Assembly (NCBI GenBank): GCA_964516295.1
Contig: CAZEYT010000010.1
Location: 1-53,072 of the forward strand
Source: CAZEYT01 sp964516295
Lineage (GTDB): Bacteria > Verrucomicrobiota > Verrucomicrobiia > Chthoniobacterales > Terrimicrobiaceae
Reading direction: 5' to 3'
Length of the DNA: 53,072 bases
In this document: one piece after another, positions 1 to 6,496 of the stretch
How positions within the stretch are numbered: the first letter of the stretch is position 1
Layout: every line of letters starts with the position of its first letter
Made by a program: the position numbers and the translations under genes
Notes under the pieces: model-generated
What the model saw: the letters and a program-made list of their open reading frames with translations, nothing else
Databases searched by the model: none
Told to the model about the DNA's origin: nothing

Positions 1-35
1 AACTGCTTGATGCCGGGTTTCTTTTGATACGCCAT
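1..35 (-). CDS. Possible N-terminal start of a gene running off the left edge
   Basis: An ATG at 35-33 on the minus strand opens a frame reading MAYQKKPGIKQ to the window edge with no stop. It would be read in the same direction as the ArdC/Toprim genes. No clear Shine-Dalgarno sequence precedes it, and only 11 residues are visible, so neither product nor reality can be judged from this piece. Confidence 0.25.
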   Translation of the reverse strand, partial: MAYQKKPGIKQ

Positions 36-291
36 TTTAGTTAATGAGGTTAAGTGTTTGGGTTTTAGAGATGGAATTTGGTGAGCGCAGCGAGTCTTTC
101 CGAAGGGCGCCTGACGCCCGAAGGAACGGAGGAAAAACCGAGTTTTTTCCAATCCCGTGATTTCCAACGGAAATCGCTATCCTGCCTTACATGTGACCTA
201 CGAATCGGGTTGAAGAGATCAGGGTGGCCAAGGTGCCAAAATGCGTTCATCGGGTTGAACGCGACCTGCAAGAGTGGTGTCTCAGTCAGAT

Positions 292-639
292 ATGCCGATG
301 TCTTGGAATCAGCTAAAAGAAAGTGGCTTTGACCGTGAGCCGTATCGAAATTGCGACCGTTTTGGATGGTGGGAGGCCTATCTTGATCGAGCTGCGTATT
401 CGCATGGAAGCCGGATGACGATTCAGGGAAGAGGTAAGCGGGCCGGTATTCACTTGTTTGTTCGGTCGTCGGATACGGACGAAAAGTTCTGGCTATATGT
501 GATTTACCGGAGTGATTCGGTAGCCCATCAGCGGGCGATGGATTTCCGTGAAGGTGAGCTTTTTCGAGTGGAAACGGAACTGACCAAAGCTGACCACGCT
601 TGGGTGAAGACATTGGAACCTGCACCTGCGGACAAATAA
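292..639 (+). CDS. Hypothetical protein
   Basis: This is a protein of about 115 residues that I do not recognise. It is rich in charged and aromatic residues (FGWWEAYLDRAAYSHG, KFWLYVIYRSD) with no membrane segment or signal peptide, and looks like a small soluble alpha/beta protein. The ATG at 292 was chosen; a GTG at 274 in the same frame is also possible, and neither has a strong ribosome binding site. Composition is protein-like, whereas the longer opposite-strand frame covering it is Ser/Pro/Arg-rich like a shadow. It stands alone on this strand at the left of the putative mobile element. Confidence 0.5.
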   Translation: MPMSWNQLKESGFDREPYRNCDRFGWWEAYLDRAAYSHGSRMTIQGRGKRAGIHLFVRSSDTDEKFWLYVIYRSDSVAHQRAMDFREGELFRVETELTKADHAWVKTLEPAPADK

Positions 640-1068
640 ATCCGCCGATTCGTTGCGCCCGGAGCTGTGCCGACAGGCCGGACGAGGACGGAACGAATGG
701 GCGGATCATTTCCGAAAATTCGGCGGAGCTGCGGTGTATTGCGGCGTCTGCGATGGCGGATGGGCTGCGGAGCGCCCCCCGTCCTGAGCAGTGGCCGCAA
801 TTCATCGCGACCGGGGCCTGGGTGGACAAAAGTGTCAGAATGAAAGCCGGTCGGTTTCCGGTGGAGTCGCCGATTGAAGAAAGGCGGGGAGCGAAGCGGA
901 CGGCCTTCTTCAATGGGCGACCGTGGCGAAGATCGCCTTCCCAAGTGAGCTGATGGGACGGAGGCGGTAGGCACGTGGGGCAAGCCTGCGCCGCCCCCGG
1001 TGCCGTCAGCGGCTCCGGCCCATGAGCGGAGGACAAGCGCGGGTGCGCCATACTGGAACGGCAACTCT
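640..1068. other. Non-coding stretch with one strong hairpin
   Basis: I see no convincing gene in these 429 bases; frames on both strands have shadow-like composition. It contains an inverted repeat at 873-885 and 903-914: nine perfect pairs (ATTGAAGAA with TTCTTCAAT) plus three more after a one-base bulge, around a 17-base loop. There is no T-run after it, so it is not a simple intrinsic terminator. It lies between the convergent ends of the 115-residue gene and the ArdC gene. Confidence 0.35.
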
Positions 1069-2067
1069 TCATAACCCCATGCCTTGCTTACGAGGTTTTG
1101 AATCCACCCGGTGGCCAGGGGTGAAATCGGGTATCCGGGCTGTCACGGCTTGTTTGTTTGCCACGCCAAGCGGCATTTCATCAGGGGAAGTCAGGCCTTC
1201 GGACAGGGTCTCTTTTTGCTCGATGCCGAGAACGAAATCCGCGCTTTTCTGGGCTTGCGATGCAGCGGACACGATCATCCGGGGGTCATTTTCGAGCTTT
1301 TCAATCCATGACGCGAGGTAGGCAGCCGAGTTGTCGAACTGGACTTGATTGAGGATTCCGGCCTCGTTCGAGAGGAATGCCGCGCCGAGTTCAGCAATCA
1401 GTTCCTCCTTGGAATACCTCTCCGACCCGAACTTGACCGGCTGGGTTATGCCTTCCCGGTTGAGCCGATGGGCTGCTCCGCAGGCGTGAGTCATTTCGTG
1501 AAAAAGCGTTTGAAAGTAATTTTCCTGACTGCGGAATGTGGTCGGGGCCGGAAGGCGGATTACGTCATCCTTGGGCGAATAGACGGCGGCAAACCCGGCA
1601 TGGTGGATCGGGCAGAGCTTGGCGTTTTCTACGATGGCAGCGGCTTTTTCCAATGGTTGCCCGAAGTTCTGTGTCGCCGCAATCTGGGGAGGTTCGATGC
1701 CTTCGGTTTGATCGAGATTGAAGACATTGGCCCAGCGGACGAAGGGGATCCGGTCTGGCCGGCCGTTTTCCCGAACTACCGGGCTCCCCGCGTTGTCCCG
1801 TTTGTCGAGAAGCTTGTAGTAGATGACGGGAAGCGATTTTTCGCCCTTTCTGACATGGCCTCCAAGGTCCAAGGCCTGCTTGAAGGTCAACCAAAACGGC
1901 GATGTCCGATCCGTCATCCCCAGCGTGAATGCGTTGATTCCCCGATACGGCTTCCGGGAAACGATGTTCTGGACGCAACTCGTCCAAGGTTGCTGCCATG
2001 GCACGGTGCCTTTTTTCAACTGCTCCAAAAAGCGGTCGGTAATGGATTGGTAGATGTCCCGGCTCAC
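1069..2067 (-). CDS. ardC: ArdC-family antirestriction protein (ssDNA-binding N-terminus plus zincin-like metallopeptidase)
   Basis: The protein has 332 residues. The N-terminal part (MSRDIYQSITDRFLEQLKKG, WQQPW at 24-28, RGINAFTL) is the ArdC ssDNA-binding domain (DUF1738). The C-terminal part is a zincin-like peptidase with HEMTH at 190-194 and a downstream EELIAELGAAF segment likely to give the third zinc ligand. Characterised relatives protect incoming single-stranded DNA from restriction during conjugation. The GTG start at 2067 is supported by an AGGAGG eight bases upstream, and GTGA overlaps the stop of the 67-residue gene, so translation is probably coupled. A longer frame reaching 2445 runs inside the upstream gene and was not used. 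This is the most diagnostic mobile-element gene here. Confidence 0.88.
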   Translation of the reverse strand: MSRDIYQSITDRFLEQLKKGTVPWQQPWTSCVQNIVSRKPYRGINAFTLGMTDRTSPFWLTFKQALDLGGHVRKGEKSLPVIYYKLLDKRDNAGSPVVRENGRPDRIPFVRWANVFNLDQTEGIEPPQIAATQNFGQPLEKAAAIVENAKLCPIHHAGFAAVYSPKDDVIRLPAPTTFRSQENYFQTLFHEMTHACGAAHRLNREGITQPVKFGSERYSKEELIAELGAAFLSNEAGILNQVQFDNSAAYLASWIEKLENDPRMIVSAASQAQKSADFVLGIEQKETLSEGLTSPDEMPLGVANKQAVTARIPDFTPGHRVDSKPRKQGMGL

Positions 2068-2267
2068 AACGCCACCTCCTGCCGGGCCATATCGATGGCG
2101 GCTTCCGCGTAATGGAGAGGGAGGGCAAATTCCTCCGCTATGACATCGGAAAGCGGCTGTCCATCGAGTGTGCGAGTGAAGAGCGGGGTCTCGTCCGCGC
2201 CGATTCCGCGGTCGATGTAGCCGAAAAAATAAGATTCCAGAATAGTGATGTGCGGGTCGGATTTCAT
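2064..2267 (-). CDS. Small hypothetical protein between Toprim and ArdC genes
   Basis: This 67-residue protein is not recognised. It is acidic, with a hydrophobic/aromatic N-terminal segment (ITILESYFFGYIDRG) and an alanine-rich helix near the C-terminus, and has no cysteines. Its ATG overlaps the stop of the Toprim gene (ATGA) and its own stop overlaps the ArdC start (GTGA), so it is locked into a translationally coupled series. That coupling is the main evidence that it is a real gene. A role as accessory factor to either neighbour is only a guess. Confidence 0.6.
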   Translation of the reverse strand: MKSDPHITILESYFFGYIDRGIGADETPLFTRTLDGQPLSDVIAEEFALPLHYAEAAIDMARQEVAL

Positions 2268-3235
2268 AATTTGAGGGACGAAGGCTTTTGAGATTTGGCG
2301 AGGTGGACGGCTTGAACGGACGCCAGCAAATCGGCGTTCCAGTCCTTGAATTGGGGGCAGTGGGAGGAGATTTGGAACCCGGTCCAGTCGGTCGTTTCAT
2401 CCCACGCTTTTTGCCAGCCGCGTTCCCCGGCAGCGTCGTTATCAAGACCGACTACGAAACGCTGACGGCGCTCGTAGGACTGCCACAACAACTCATGCGG
2501 GACGGTCGAACCGCTGCAACTCACCACAGCCAGGCGATCACTCCGCCCACCAAACAACGTTTGGTAACTCAGCGCATCAATGGGGGATTCGACCGCAACC
2601 ACCGAATGTGCTTCCCGGACATTTCCTGCCGCGAACCACGCCGTGAGTTTATTCCCGAGAGTTGGACGGAAGGCGGACTCGTGCCGCGAGTCGCGCAACG
2701 TCGCGCCGACAACCTTCCCACAGTCTGTGCGATGCAGGAAAACAAGGGCGGGATTCGGGCGGTGATCGTTCGCGTAAATCGAGCCTACAGCGTGGAGTTC
2801 ATCGATCAGGAACGGAGCGACCTTGCGCCGTTCCACCAGATAAGCGCGGGCCACGGCCCAGTTTTCCTCATCACGAACCGCATATCTCGCCATGAGATCC
2901 GGGAAGGAGAGCCGTTCGGAATCCGTCGATTTACCCGGCGGAAAAGTCACTCCGTGCGGTGCAGGTGCGACCGGTGCAAACTCCTTGGCAAGAGTCAGGC
3001 AGGCCGCAGAAAAATCCTGCCCGCCCAGATGCATTTGAAGGTCGATGGCTCCAACGCCGCCGGTTCCGGTCTTGTTGTCGAACCAGCGGTTGCCCGTGAC
3101 AACCAGATTCAAATGAGCCGTGCGAACCCGCAAACTTGCCCCCTCAGGTTTCGCCTCCAGGCCGTGTCGGTTGAGCAACTGAGGCAAGGGAATGCCTCGA
3201 AGCTGTTCAGCATCTTGCTGGATGGCAGCACTCAT
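2264..3235 (-). CDS. DUF3991/Toprim domain-containing protein
   Basis: This 323-residue protein is of the type found on plasmids and integrative elements. Residues about 45-75 (RWFDNKTGTGGVGAIDLQMHL) match the DUF3991 region that normally precedes a Toprim fold. The Toprim motifs are visible as VAVESPIDAL (E216) and VGLDNDAAG (D265, D267), which bind Mg2+ in primases and nicking enzymes. There is no zinc ribbon and no helicase domain, so it is not a full DnaG. Start: ATG at 3235, overlapping the preceding stop as TAATG; a TTG two codons upstream is less likely. It sits first before the 67-residue gene and ardC in a coupled run. The function is probably DNA processing or replication of the element. 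Confidence 0.8.
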   Translation of the reverse strand: MSAAIQQDAEQLRGIPLPQLLNRHGLEAKPEGASLRVRTAHLNLVVTGNRWFDNKTGTGGVGAIDLQMHLGGQDFSAACLTLAKEFAPVAPAPHGVTFPPGKSTDSERLSFPDLMARYAVRDEENWAVARAYLVERRKVAPFLIDELHAVGSIYANDHRPNPALVFLHRTDCGKVVGATLRDSRHESAFRPTLGNKLTAWFAAGNVREAHSVVAVESPIDALSYQTLFGGRSDRLAVVSCSGSTVPHELLWQSYERRQRFVVGLDNDAAGERGWQKAWDETTDWTGFQISSHCPQFKDWNADLLASVQAVHLAKSQKPSSLKL

Positions 3236-3549
3236 TACCAACCGATGCTGTGGCAGAAGTCGGAGACAAGGTCTTCCACGACTGCCTGTGGCATGCCAAC
3301 AGTTGCCCCAAGTTGCTCAAGGGTAGCTGCACCCAGCAAATCAGCCCGGACGCAATAGAGGACAACCGAAGCGCGGAGTCCCTTTTGCTCAACCGTTGTG
3401 GCTTGCGCGACCCAGCCGAATGTTCGGCTCAGGACTTCACAGATACGCTGAAGCTGATCTTCAGGCGTTGGAAGAGGTTCAAGGATGTCAACCGGATGGC
3501 GGCGGTCGGCATGGCGGATATCATTTTCGAGGAGCATTTGCGTTTTCAT
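3235..3549 (-). CDS. Hypothetical protein with a helix-turn-helix-like C-terminus
   Basis: The protein has about 104 residues and is not assigned to a family. The C-terminal half (AATLEQLGATVGMPQAVVEDLVSDF) has the spacing of a helix-turn-helix with Gly at the turn, similar to sigma-like DNA-binding modules; the N-terminal half is charged. The ATG at 3549 was chosen; a GTG four codons earlier is possible. The stop overlaps the start of the Toprim gene (TAATG), so it heads the coupled group. It could be a small regulator of that group; this rests only on the predicted turn. Confidence 0.55.
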   Translation of the reverse strand: MKTQMLLENDIRHADRRHPVDILEPLPTPEDQLQRICEVLSRTFGWVAQATTVEQKGLRASVVLYCVRADLLGAATLEQLGATVGMPQAVVEDLVSDFCHSIGW

Positions 3550-3752
3550 CCCCGCCACAATGGCAGCGATAAAAAGCGCACCTGCTCCCGTTCGGGAGCA
3601 ACTTTAACGGACTGGTTTGGCTCCAGTTGCCATGCCGTTCAAATGCAAAATTTGCGATTTCACGATGAACTGGCTTCCAAGTATAAACACTTCGGCTCCT
3701 GTCTTGCCCCAAGTCTGATTTTGTCGTGAATCAGCGCCGAATGTTTAAATAT
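3550..3752. other. Short stretch without a confident gene
   Basis: The minus strand holds a possible 63-residue frame (3521-3712) that overlaps the next gene start. It is rich in Cys, His, Arg and Ser and lacks a good start signal, so I did not call it. Nothing else recognisable is visible. Confidence 0.3.
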
Positions 3753-3992
3753 TCATAGCCAGCGAACGAACAGCGCCTGCCGGTGGCGTAGTTTAGCCAA
3801 CAGAACCCGAAGTTCTTGGTGTGCTTCCTCGGCGATTACCCAGTATTCCTCATCCCCGGTCTGCCTGTATTGTTCAACGGCTGAGCGGTAGGCCCCGGCA
3901 AGATTTGCATGGAGGTGAACATTTTCGCCGCTGCAAAGCTCTTCAATTTGCTGCAAAAGAACCTGATCTATCGCATGGAAGGAATGGGCCAC
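3753..3992 (-). CDS. Small hypothetical protein
   Basis: This is a 79-residue, probably all-helical protein (AIDQVLLQQIEELCSGENVHLHANLAGAYRSAVEQ, then EEYWVIAEEAHQELRVLLAKLRH). It starts with GTG at 3992 with no clear ribosome binding site, 43 bases after the stop of the 115-residue gene and in the same direction. No family is recognised. Amphipathic helices would fit a small partner protein. Reality is moderately likely because composition and helical periodicity are protein-like. Confidence 0.45.
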   Translation of the reverse strand: MAHSFHAIDQVLLQQIEELCSGENVHLHANLAGAYRSAVEQYRQTGDEEYWVIAEEAHQELRVLLAKLRHRQALFVRWL

Positions 3993-4035
3993 GGCGTAGA
4001 TTGGTGGAAGAATGCAGGGCTGTCCACCCGCTCAA

Positions 4036-4383
4036 TCACATGGGGGGGGCGGCTTTCAACATTGTTTCCGAAGACGGTTCCTCGGCTCCCATTTCAGAAA
4101 ACTTCATTTCAAGCGTCCGTTGCCTCCAGTTTATAGCGAAGGGAACGGTTTCGGTAATTCGGGAACACTCTCCAATCACGAATCGAACGCGCCCAGCGCA
4201 TCTGTCTTGGATCTCTATCGCATGGTCTTCGGAAGGCACGGCGACGGTCATTGCCCCGGCTGTGACCGCCCTTTCGACCTTGGAGATATTTTCCGCGAGA
4301 ACTTGCCTTACCAAAGACGCGAGTTCCGAAGGCCGCAGAGGATTGGCGAGCTGGTCAATCGGGAATGATAGATTTGCACTCAT
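4036..4383 (-). CDS. Hypothetical protein, first gene of the leftward unit
   Basis: The protein has 115 residues and I do not recognise it. The N-terminal half is helical (LANPLRPSELASLVRQVLAENISKVERAV) and the middle is beta-rich (TVAVPSEDHAIEIQDRCAGRVRFVIGE). The ATG at 4383 is preceded by AAGGAGA at good spacing, which settles the start over longer frames. It is transcribed away from the XRE gene; the 94-base gap between them contains the 22-bp palindrome, so the XRE protein plausibly controls it. It could be the first gene of the leftward element operon leading to the Toprim and ArdC genes. Confidence 0.6.
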   Translation of the reverse strand: MSANLSFPIDQLANPLRPSELASLVRQVLAENISKVERAVTAGAMTVAVPSEDHAIEIQDRCAGRVRFVIGECSRITETVPFAINWRQRTLEMKFSEMGAEEPSSETMLKAAPPM

Positions 4384-4434
4384 GGCAAGTTCTCCTTGGC
4401 GAAGGTAGGCAAGAGTTCTCTGTAGGCAACTCAA

Positions 4435-4456
4435 ATCGTCCATAATTATGGACGAT
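4435..4456. promoter_or_regulatory. 22-bp perfect palindrome, candidate operator of the XRE regulator
   Basis: The arm ATCGTCCATAA is followed directly by its exact reverse complement, giving 22 bases of unbroken dyad symmetry. It lies 20 bases before the GTG of the XRE gene and 51 bases before the ATG of the divergent 115-residue gene. XRE/Cro proteins bind such palindromes as dimers, and the AT-rich centre (CATAATTATG) could overlap a -10 element on either strand. The symmetry is seen directly; the operator role is inferred. Confidence 0.65.
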
Positions 4457-4476
4457 CTTTCCCCTATGAAACAAGA

Positions 4477-4716
4477 GTGCCAAACCCGGTCGCTCAGTCG
4501 TTTTCCGAAAAACTCCGCACCTCCCGTGGGGAGTTGAGCTATTCTAAATTTGCGGAAAAGCTCGGGATTTCCAAATCGCTTGCGCACAAGCTTGAAACGT
4601 CCGGCGAGGGCGCAACTCTGAACACCGTCTATAAAATCGCCTGCGCTCTGGGATGCAGCGTCGAGGAAATTCTTGGACAGGACGCCGTTCGCAAGAAACG
4701 CTCGCGCCGTGGATAA
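4477..4716 (+). CDS. XRE/Cro-CI family helix-turn-helix regulator
   Basis: This 79-residue single-domain DNA-binding protein has its HTH_XRE core at residues about 12-66: helix FSEKLRTSRGELSYSKFAEKLG, turn ISKS, recognition helix LAHKLETS, then TLNTVYKIACALGCSVEEIL, the classic XRE C-terminal half. The tail KKRSRRG is basic. Start is GTG at 4477; the nearby ATG at 4466 is in another frame. Its end overlaps the start of the next gene by eight bases. It is divergent from the 115-residue gene with a perfect palindrome between them. It may be an autorepressor, and with the next gene it may act as the antitoxin/regulator of a two-gene cassette. Confidence 0.85.
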   Translation: MPNPVAQSFSEKLRTSRGELSYSKFAEKLGISKSLAHKLETSGEGATLNTVYKIACALGCSVEEILGQDAVRKKRSRRG

Positions 4717-5386
4717 CGCCCCCACGACGCTATTCCACATCCGCCGCATTGGTGAAATGTCGGCCCAAGCTCCGGTAGTCATCGGGGAAACGATCCGGGT
4801 GGAGGGCATGAATGCCTACAATCGCTACTTGTGGCAGGAAAGTCTTCTGACAACCGCTGGTCGAGTCCCTACGCCAACAAGCATCTTACCTCGGCTCCCC
4901 GAACTCGGCCAGAACCAGCTACGCAAGGTGATGGCTGAAAGGCTCGCCAAACAACTGACAGAATCTGTCTTTGAGACTGTGCGCCGAAACGACTTTCCGT
5001 CGCGGCCATCTCGGCTCCACTGCCTGTTTGCATCGTCTTCGCCTTCGGCAGCAAGTCAGTGGGTGCAGAACTTTGGACAGCAATGGCCGTATCAATTTCT
5101 GGAAATTGAAGCTCCCGGAGAAACCGAGATGTTCGAGGCTGATGCGGGATGGATTGTTTATGACACCCTTCCAATTTACCAGATCGAGGCTCACGCAAAC
5201 ATGTATTGGGCCGGGAAGAAGAATCCAGAACCCAAGGAGGAAATTCTTGTCGGAGGGCCAGTTTTGGTCAGAAATGTGATTGAGACCTTCCCTGCCTCCG
5301 CTGTCCTGAAGCCTGAATCTTCTCGTCATGATCAGGAGGCACCGGAAGCATCTCCGCTTGAAGATGGTGCTCGCTGTAGGGTTTGA
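4709..5386 (+). CDS. Hypothetical protein coupled to the XRE gene; possible DUF2441/ADP-ribosyltransferase-like partner
   Basis: The protein has about 225 residues. A GTG at 4709 overlaps the XRE stop. It begins with a strand containing FHIRRIG, followed by a helical region, then ESVFETVRRNDFPSRPSRLHCLFASS and ASQWVQNFG. That pattern (His near the start, E-VR-FP-PSR-C-F, then A-W) resembles DUF2441-type proteins, which I suspect have an ADP-ribosyltransferase-like fold. The family call is uncertain. The C-terminus is odd: the last six codons lie inside the 3' half of tRNA-Val(CAC), so the original end was probably changed when the element integrated. With the XRE gene it looks like a toxin-antitoxin pair, by arrangement only. 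Confidence 0.6.
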   Translation: MDNAPTTLFHIRRIGEMSAQAPVVIGETIRVEGMNAYNRYLWQESLLTTAGRVPTPTSILPRLPELGQNQLRKVMAERLAKQLTESVFETVRRNDFPSRPSRLHCLFASSSPSAASQWVQNFGQQWPYQFLEIEAPGETEMFEADAGWIVYDTLPIYQIEAHANMYWAGKKNPEPKEEILVGGPVLVRNVIETFPASAVLKPESSRHDQEAPEASPLEDGARCRV

Positions 5387-5439
5387 ACCTACGACCCCCG
5401 CCGTGTGAAGGCGATGCTCTACCGCTGAGCTAAGCGAGC
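5365..5439 (-). tRNA. tRNA-Val (anticodon CAC)
   Basis: The cloverleaf is complete on the minus strand: acceptor GCTCGCT/AGCGAGC, D arm GCTC/GAGC with AGCGGTA loop, anticodon stem TCGCC/GGCGG with loop TTCACAC (anticodon CAC), T arm GTAGG/CCTAC with TTCGAAC loop. The CCA end is encoded (5365-5367) after discriminator A. It reads GTG valine codons. The 3' end faces the putative mobile element, as expected for an integrase attachment site. Confidence 0.95.
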
Positions 5440-5450
5440 TGAAAACCGAA

Positions 5451-5480
5451 AACCTACAAAGATTGATAGAGATATTTCAA
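5451..5480 (-). promoter_or_regulatory. Possible promoter of tRNA-Val(CAC)
   Basis: On the minus strand a TTGAAA (5480-5475) is followed after 18 bases by TAGGTT (5456-5451), about a dozen bases before the tRNA 5' end. Spacing and position fit a sigma-70 type promoter; the -10 match is only partial. Confidence 0.35.
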
Positions 5481-5520
5481 GCCCCGTTCTCCCAAAGCCG
5501 CAACGCAAACCTGATGCAAT

Positions 5521-6024
5521 TCAGCGTCTTGTGCCGAAGGAACGAATGTAGCTCCCATACCGGAAAATGATTACCGGAGAAAGCCCTCTCTCCTGTAAAA
5601 CGGCTTGAAGCCGCTGCTGGTCGCAATCCTTCAAATGGGCGTCGTTGCTCAAAAGGCAGGGAATCCCCTCCACCGCTGCCTGGCACACCAGAAAGGCGTC
5701 ATTGAACTCGCTGGTCGGTAAAATGTCCTCATGAAGAAGATTCTCAGCTCCCAGCCGGGCAATCTCCGTTTCAGTGTCACTCAAATCTCGCGGGGTAAAC
5801 TTCCAGTCCGCAATCGCGCATTCCAGTGCGAGGGAAGCCAACGCCTTTTCTTTAGTCTGCCCGTTTTCCGAAAGGTAAAACAGTTCCCCGACGACTACCG
5901 GGAGAACAAGGAAACTGTGTCCCCGTTGTTTGCCGATTTCCCAAGCAGTCCAAGCCGCCTCTTTTTGGTCGGCCAAGTCCATGAGGAAATTTGTGTCAGC
6001 ACCGAACAGCTTTGGCTTCACCAT
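5521..6024 (-). CDS. PIN-domain protein, probable toxin nuclease
   Basis: This 167-residue protein has a PIN layout: N-terminal GADTNFLMDL with the first acidic residue, VVVGELFYL with a conserved Glu, then SEFNDAFLVCQAAVEGIPCLLSNDAHL with the third and fourth acidic positions. PIN domains of this type are Mg2+-dependent RNases, often VapC-like toxins. The ATG at 6024 lies inside the end of the short upstream gene (29-base overlap), the usual toxin-antitoxin arrangement. It sits between the two tRNA-Val genes. The target is unknown. The slightly long length and C-terminal extension (ERGLSPVIIFRYGSYIRSFGTRR) are not VapC-typical. Confidence 0.75.
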   Translation of the reverse strand: MVKPKLFGADTNFLMDLADQKEAAWTAWEIGKQRGHSFLVLPVVVGELFYLSENGQTKEKALASLALECAIADWKFTPRDLSDTETEIARLGAENLLHEDILPTSEFNDAFLVCQAAVEGIPCLLSNDAHLKDCDQQRLQAVLQERGLSPVIIFRYGSYIRSFGTRR

Positions 6025-6181
6025 GACCTGCGGTCTGATACAACCTCGCCATTCCCTGTCGGGCCAACTCCTGTTGAGCCTCCCGCGACATAGCGCTTAC
6101 CGCCCGGCGGGCCTTGGCTGCCGCTTTCTGCCCGATGGTCACAGTATCAACTTTCGCTGTTTTTTTGGGAGCCATACGCAT
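5996..6181 (-). CDS. Short basic protein upstream of the PIN gene, candidate antitoxin
   Basis: A 61-residue, Lys/Ala/Arg-rich protein (MAPKKTAKVDTVTIGQKAAAKARRAVSAMSREAQQELARQG). No ribbon-helix-helix or AbrB motif is recognisable; the middle is probably one long helix. An AGGAG lies about 13 bases before the ATG at 6181, and the 3' end overlaps the PIN gene by 29 bases. Size, position and overlap match an antitoxin, but the sequence does not match any antitoxin family I know, so this is inference. Confidence 0.5.
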   Translation of the reverse strand: MRMAPKKTAKVDTVTIGQKAAAKARRAVSAMSREAQQELARQGMARLYQTAGHGEAKAVRC

Positions 6182-6240
6182 CTGACAATAGAATCTCCTG
6201 ATCTCCTCAGGCTGTCAAGATCGCCTGGAGGAAACCCAAA

Positions 6241-6390
6241 GTGGTAAAACCCGCCCGAAAAACCCACACCAAGAAAAAGGCGTATCACTCGAATTCCGGG
6301 AAGCCTCGTTTCTCCCGTTTCAATACGAACCGCATTTTAGCTCAAGCGACCACAGGGGTTGGTCGTTTTTGGGTGTCACTGGGTGTCTAA
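6241..6390 (+). CDS. Possible 49-residue basic peptide
   Basis: A GTG at 6241 follows GGAGG with nine bases between, which is very good spacing. It opens a frame to TAA at 6388-6390 encoding a strongly basic peptide (VVKPARKTHTKKKAYHSNSGKPRFSRFN, ending in GRFWVSLGV). It lies divergent from the PIN/antitoxin pair, whose start is 59 bases away. No family is recognised. Without comparative data it may be a chance frame or the remnant of a larger basic protein. Confidence 0.3.
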   Translation: MVKPARKTHTKKKAYHSNSGKPRFSRFNTNRILAQATTGVGRFWVSLGV

Positions 6391-6434
6391 GAAATGAGCT
6401 TTTTCCATCGTTTTCCACACCTGTATGTTTTGGA

Positions 6435-6476
6435 ATAAAAAGCCCACAGAGCTTGTATTCATGCGGCTCAGTGGGC
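6435..6476 (-). terminator. Intrinsic terminator downstream of tRNA-Val(GAC)
   Basis: Read on the minus strand, GCCCACTGAGC (6476-6466) pairs with GCTCTGTGGGC (6452-6442) with one mismatch around a 13-base loop, and is followed at once by a TTTTTATT tract. It starts 21 bases past the tRNA 3' end and fits a Rho-independent terminator for that tRNA. Confidence 0.75.
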
Positions 6477-6496
6477 GAAAATGCAGGTCATAAAAA

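Larger units (their letters stand above)
1..5386. mobile_element. Probable end of an integrated mobile element at the 3' end of tRNA-Val(CAC)
   Basis: The segment holds genes typical of conjugative or integrative elements (ArdC antirestriction protein, DUF3991/Toprim protein, XRE regulator) mixed with small unknown ORFs. The housekeeping genes begin only beyond the tRNA genes. It directly abuts the 3' end of tRNA-Val(CAC), a standard attachment location for tyrosine integrases, and the last plus-strand gene ends inside the tRNA sequence. I see no integrase and no second copy of the tRNA 3' end in the window, so the other boundary would lie left of base 1. The element call is inference from content and position. 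Confidence 0.45.

Noticed and set aside
65..1072. 335-residue minus-strand open frame
   Set aside because: Ser/Pro/Arg/His-rich composition without motifs, covering a more protein-like plus-strand gene; reads as a shadow.
2288..3358. 356-residue plus-strand frame
   Set aside because: Antisense to the Toprim gene, which has clear catalytic motifs and coupled starts.
3521..3712. 63-residue minus-strand frame upstream of the HTH-like gene
   Set aside because: No start signal and atypical composition; overlaps the next gene in another frame.
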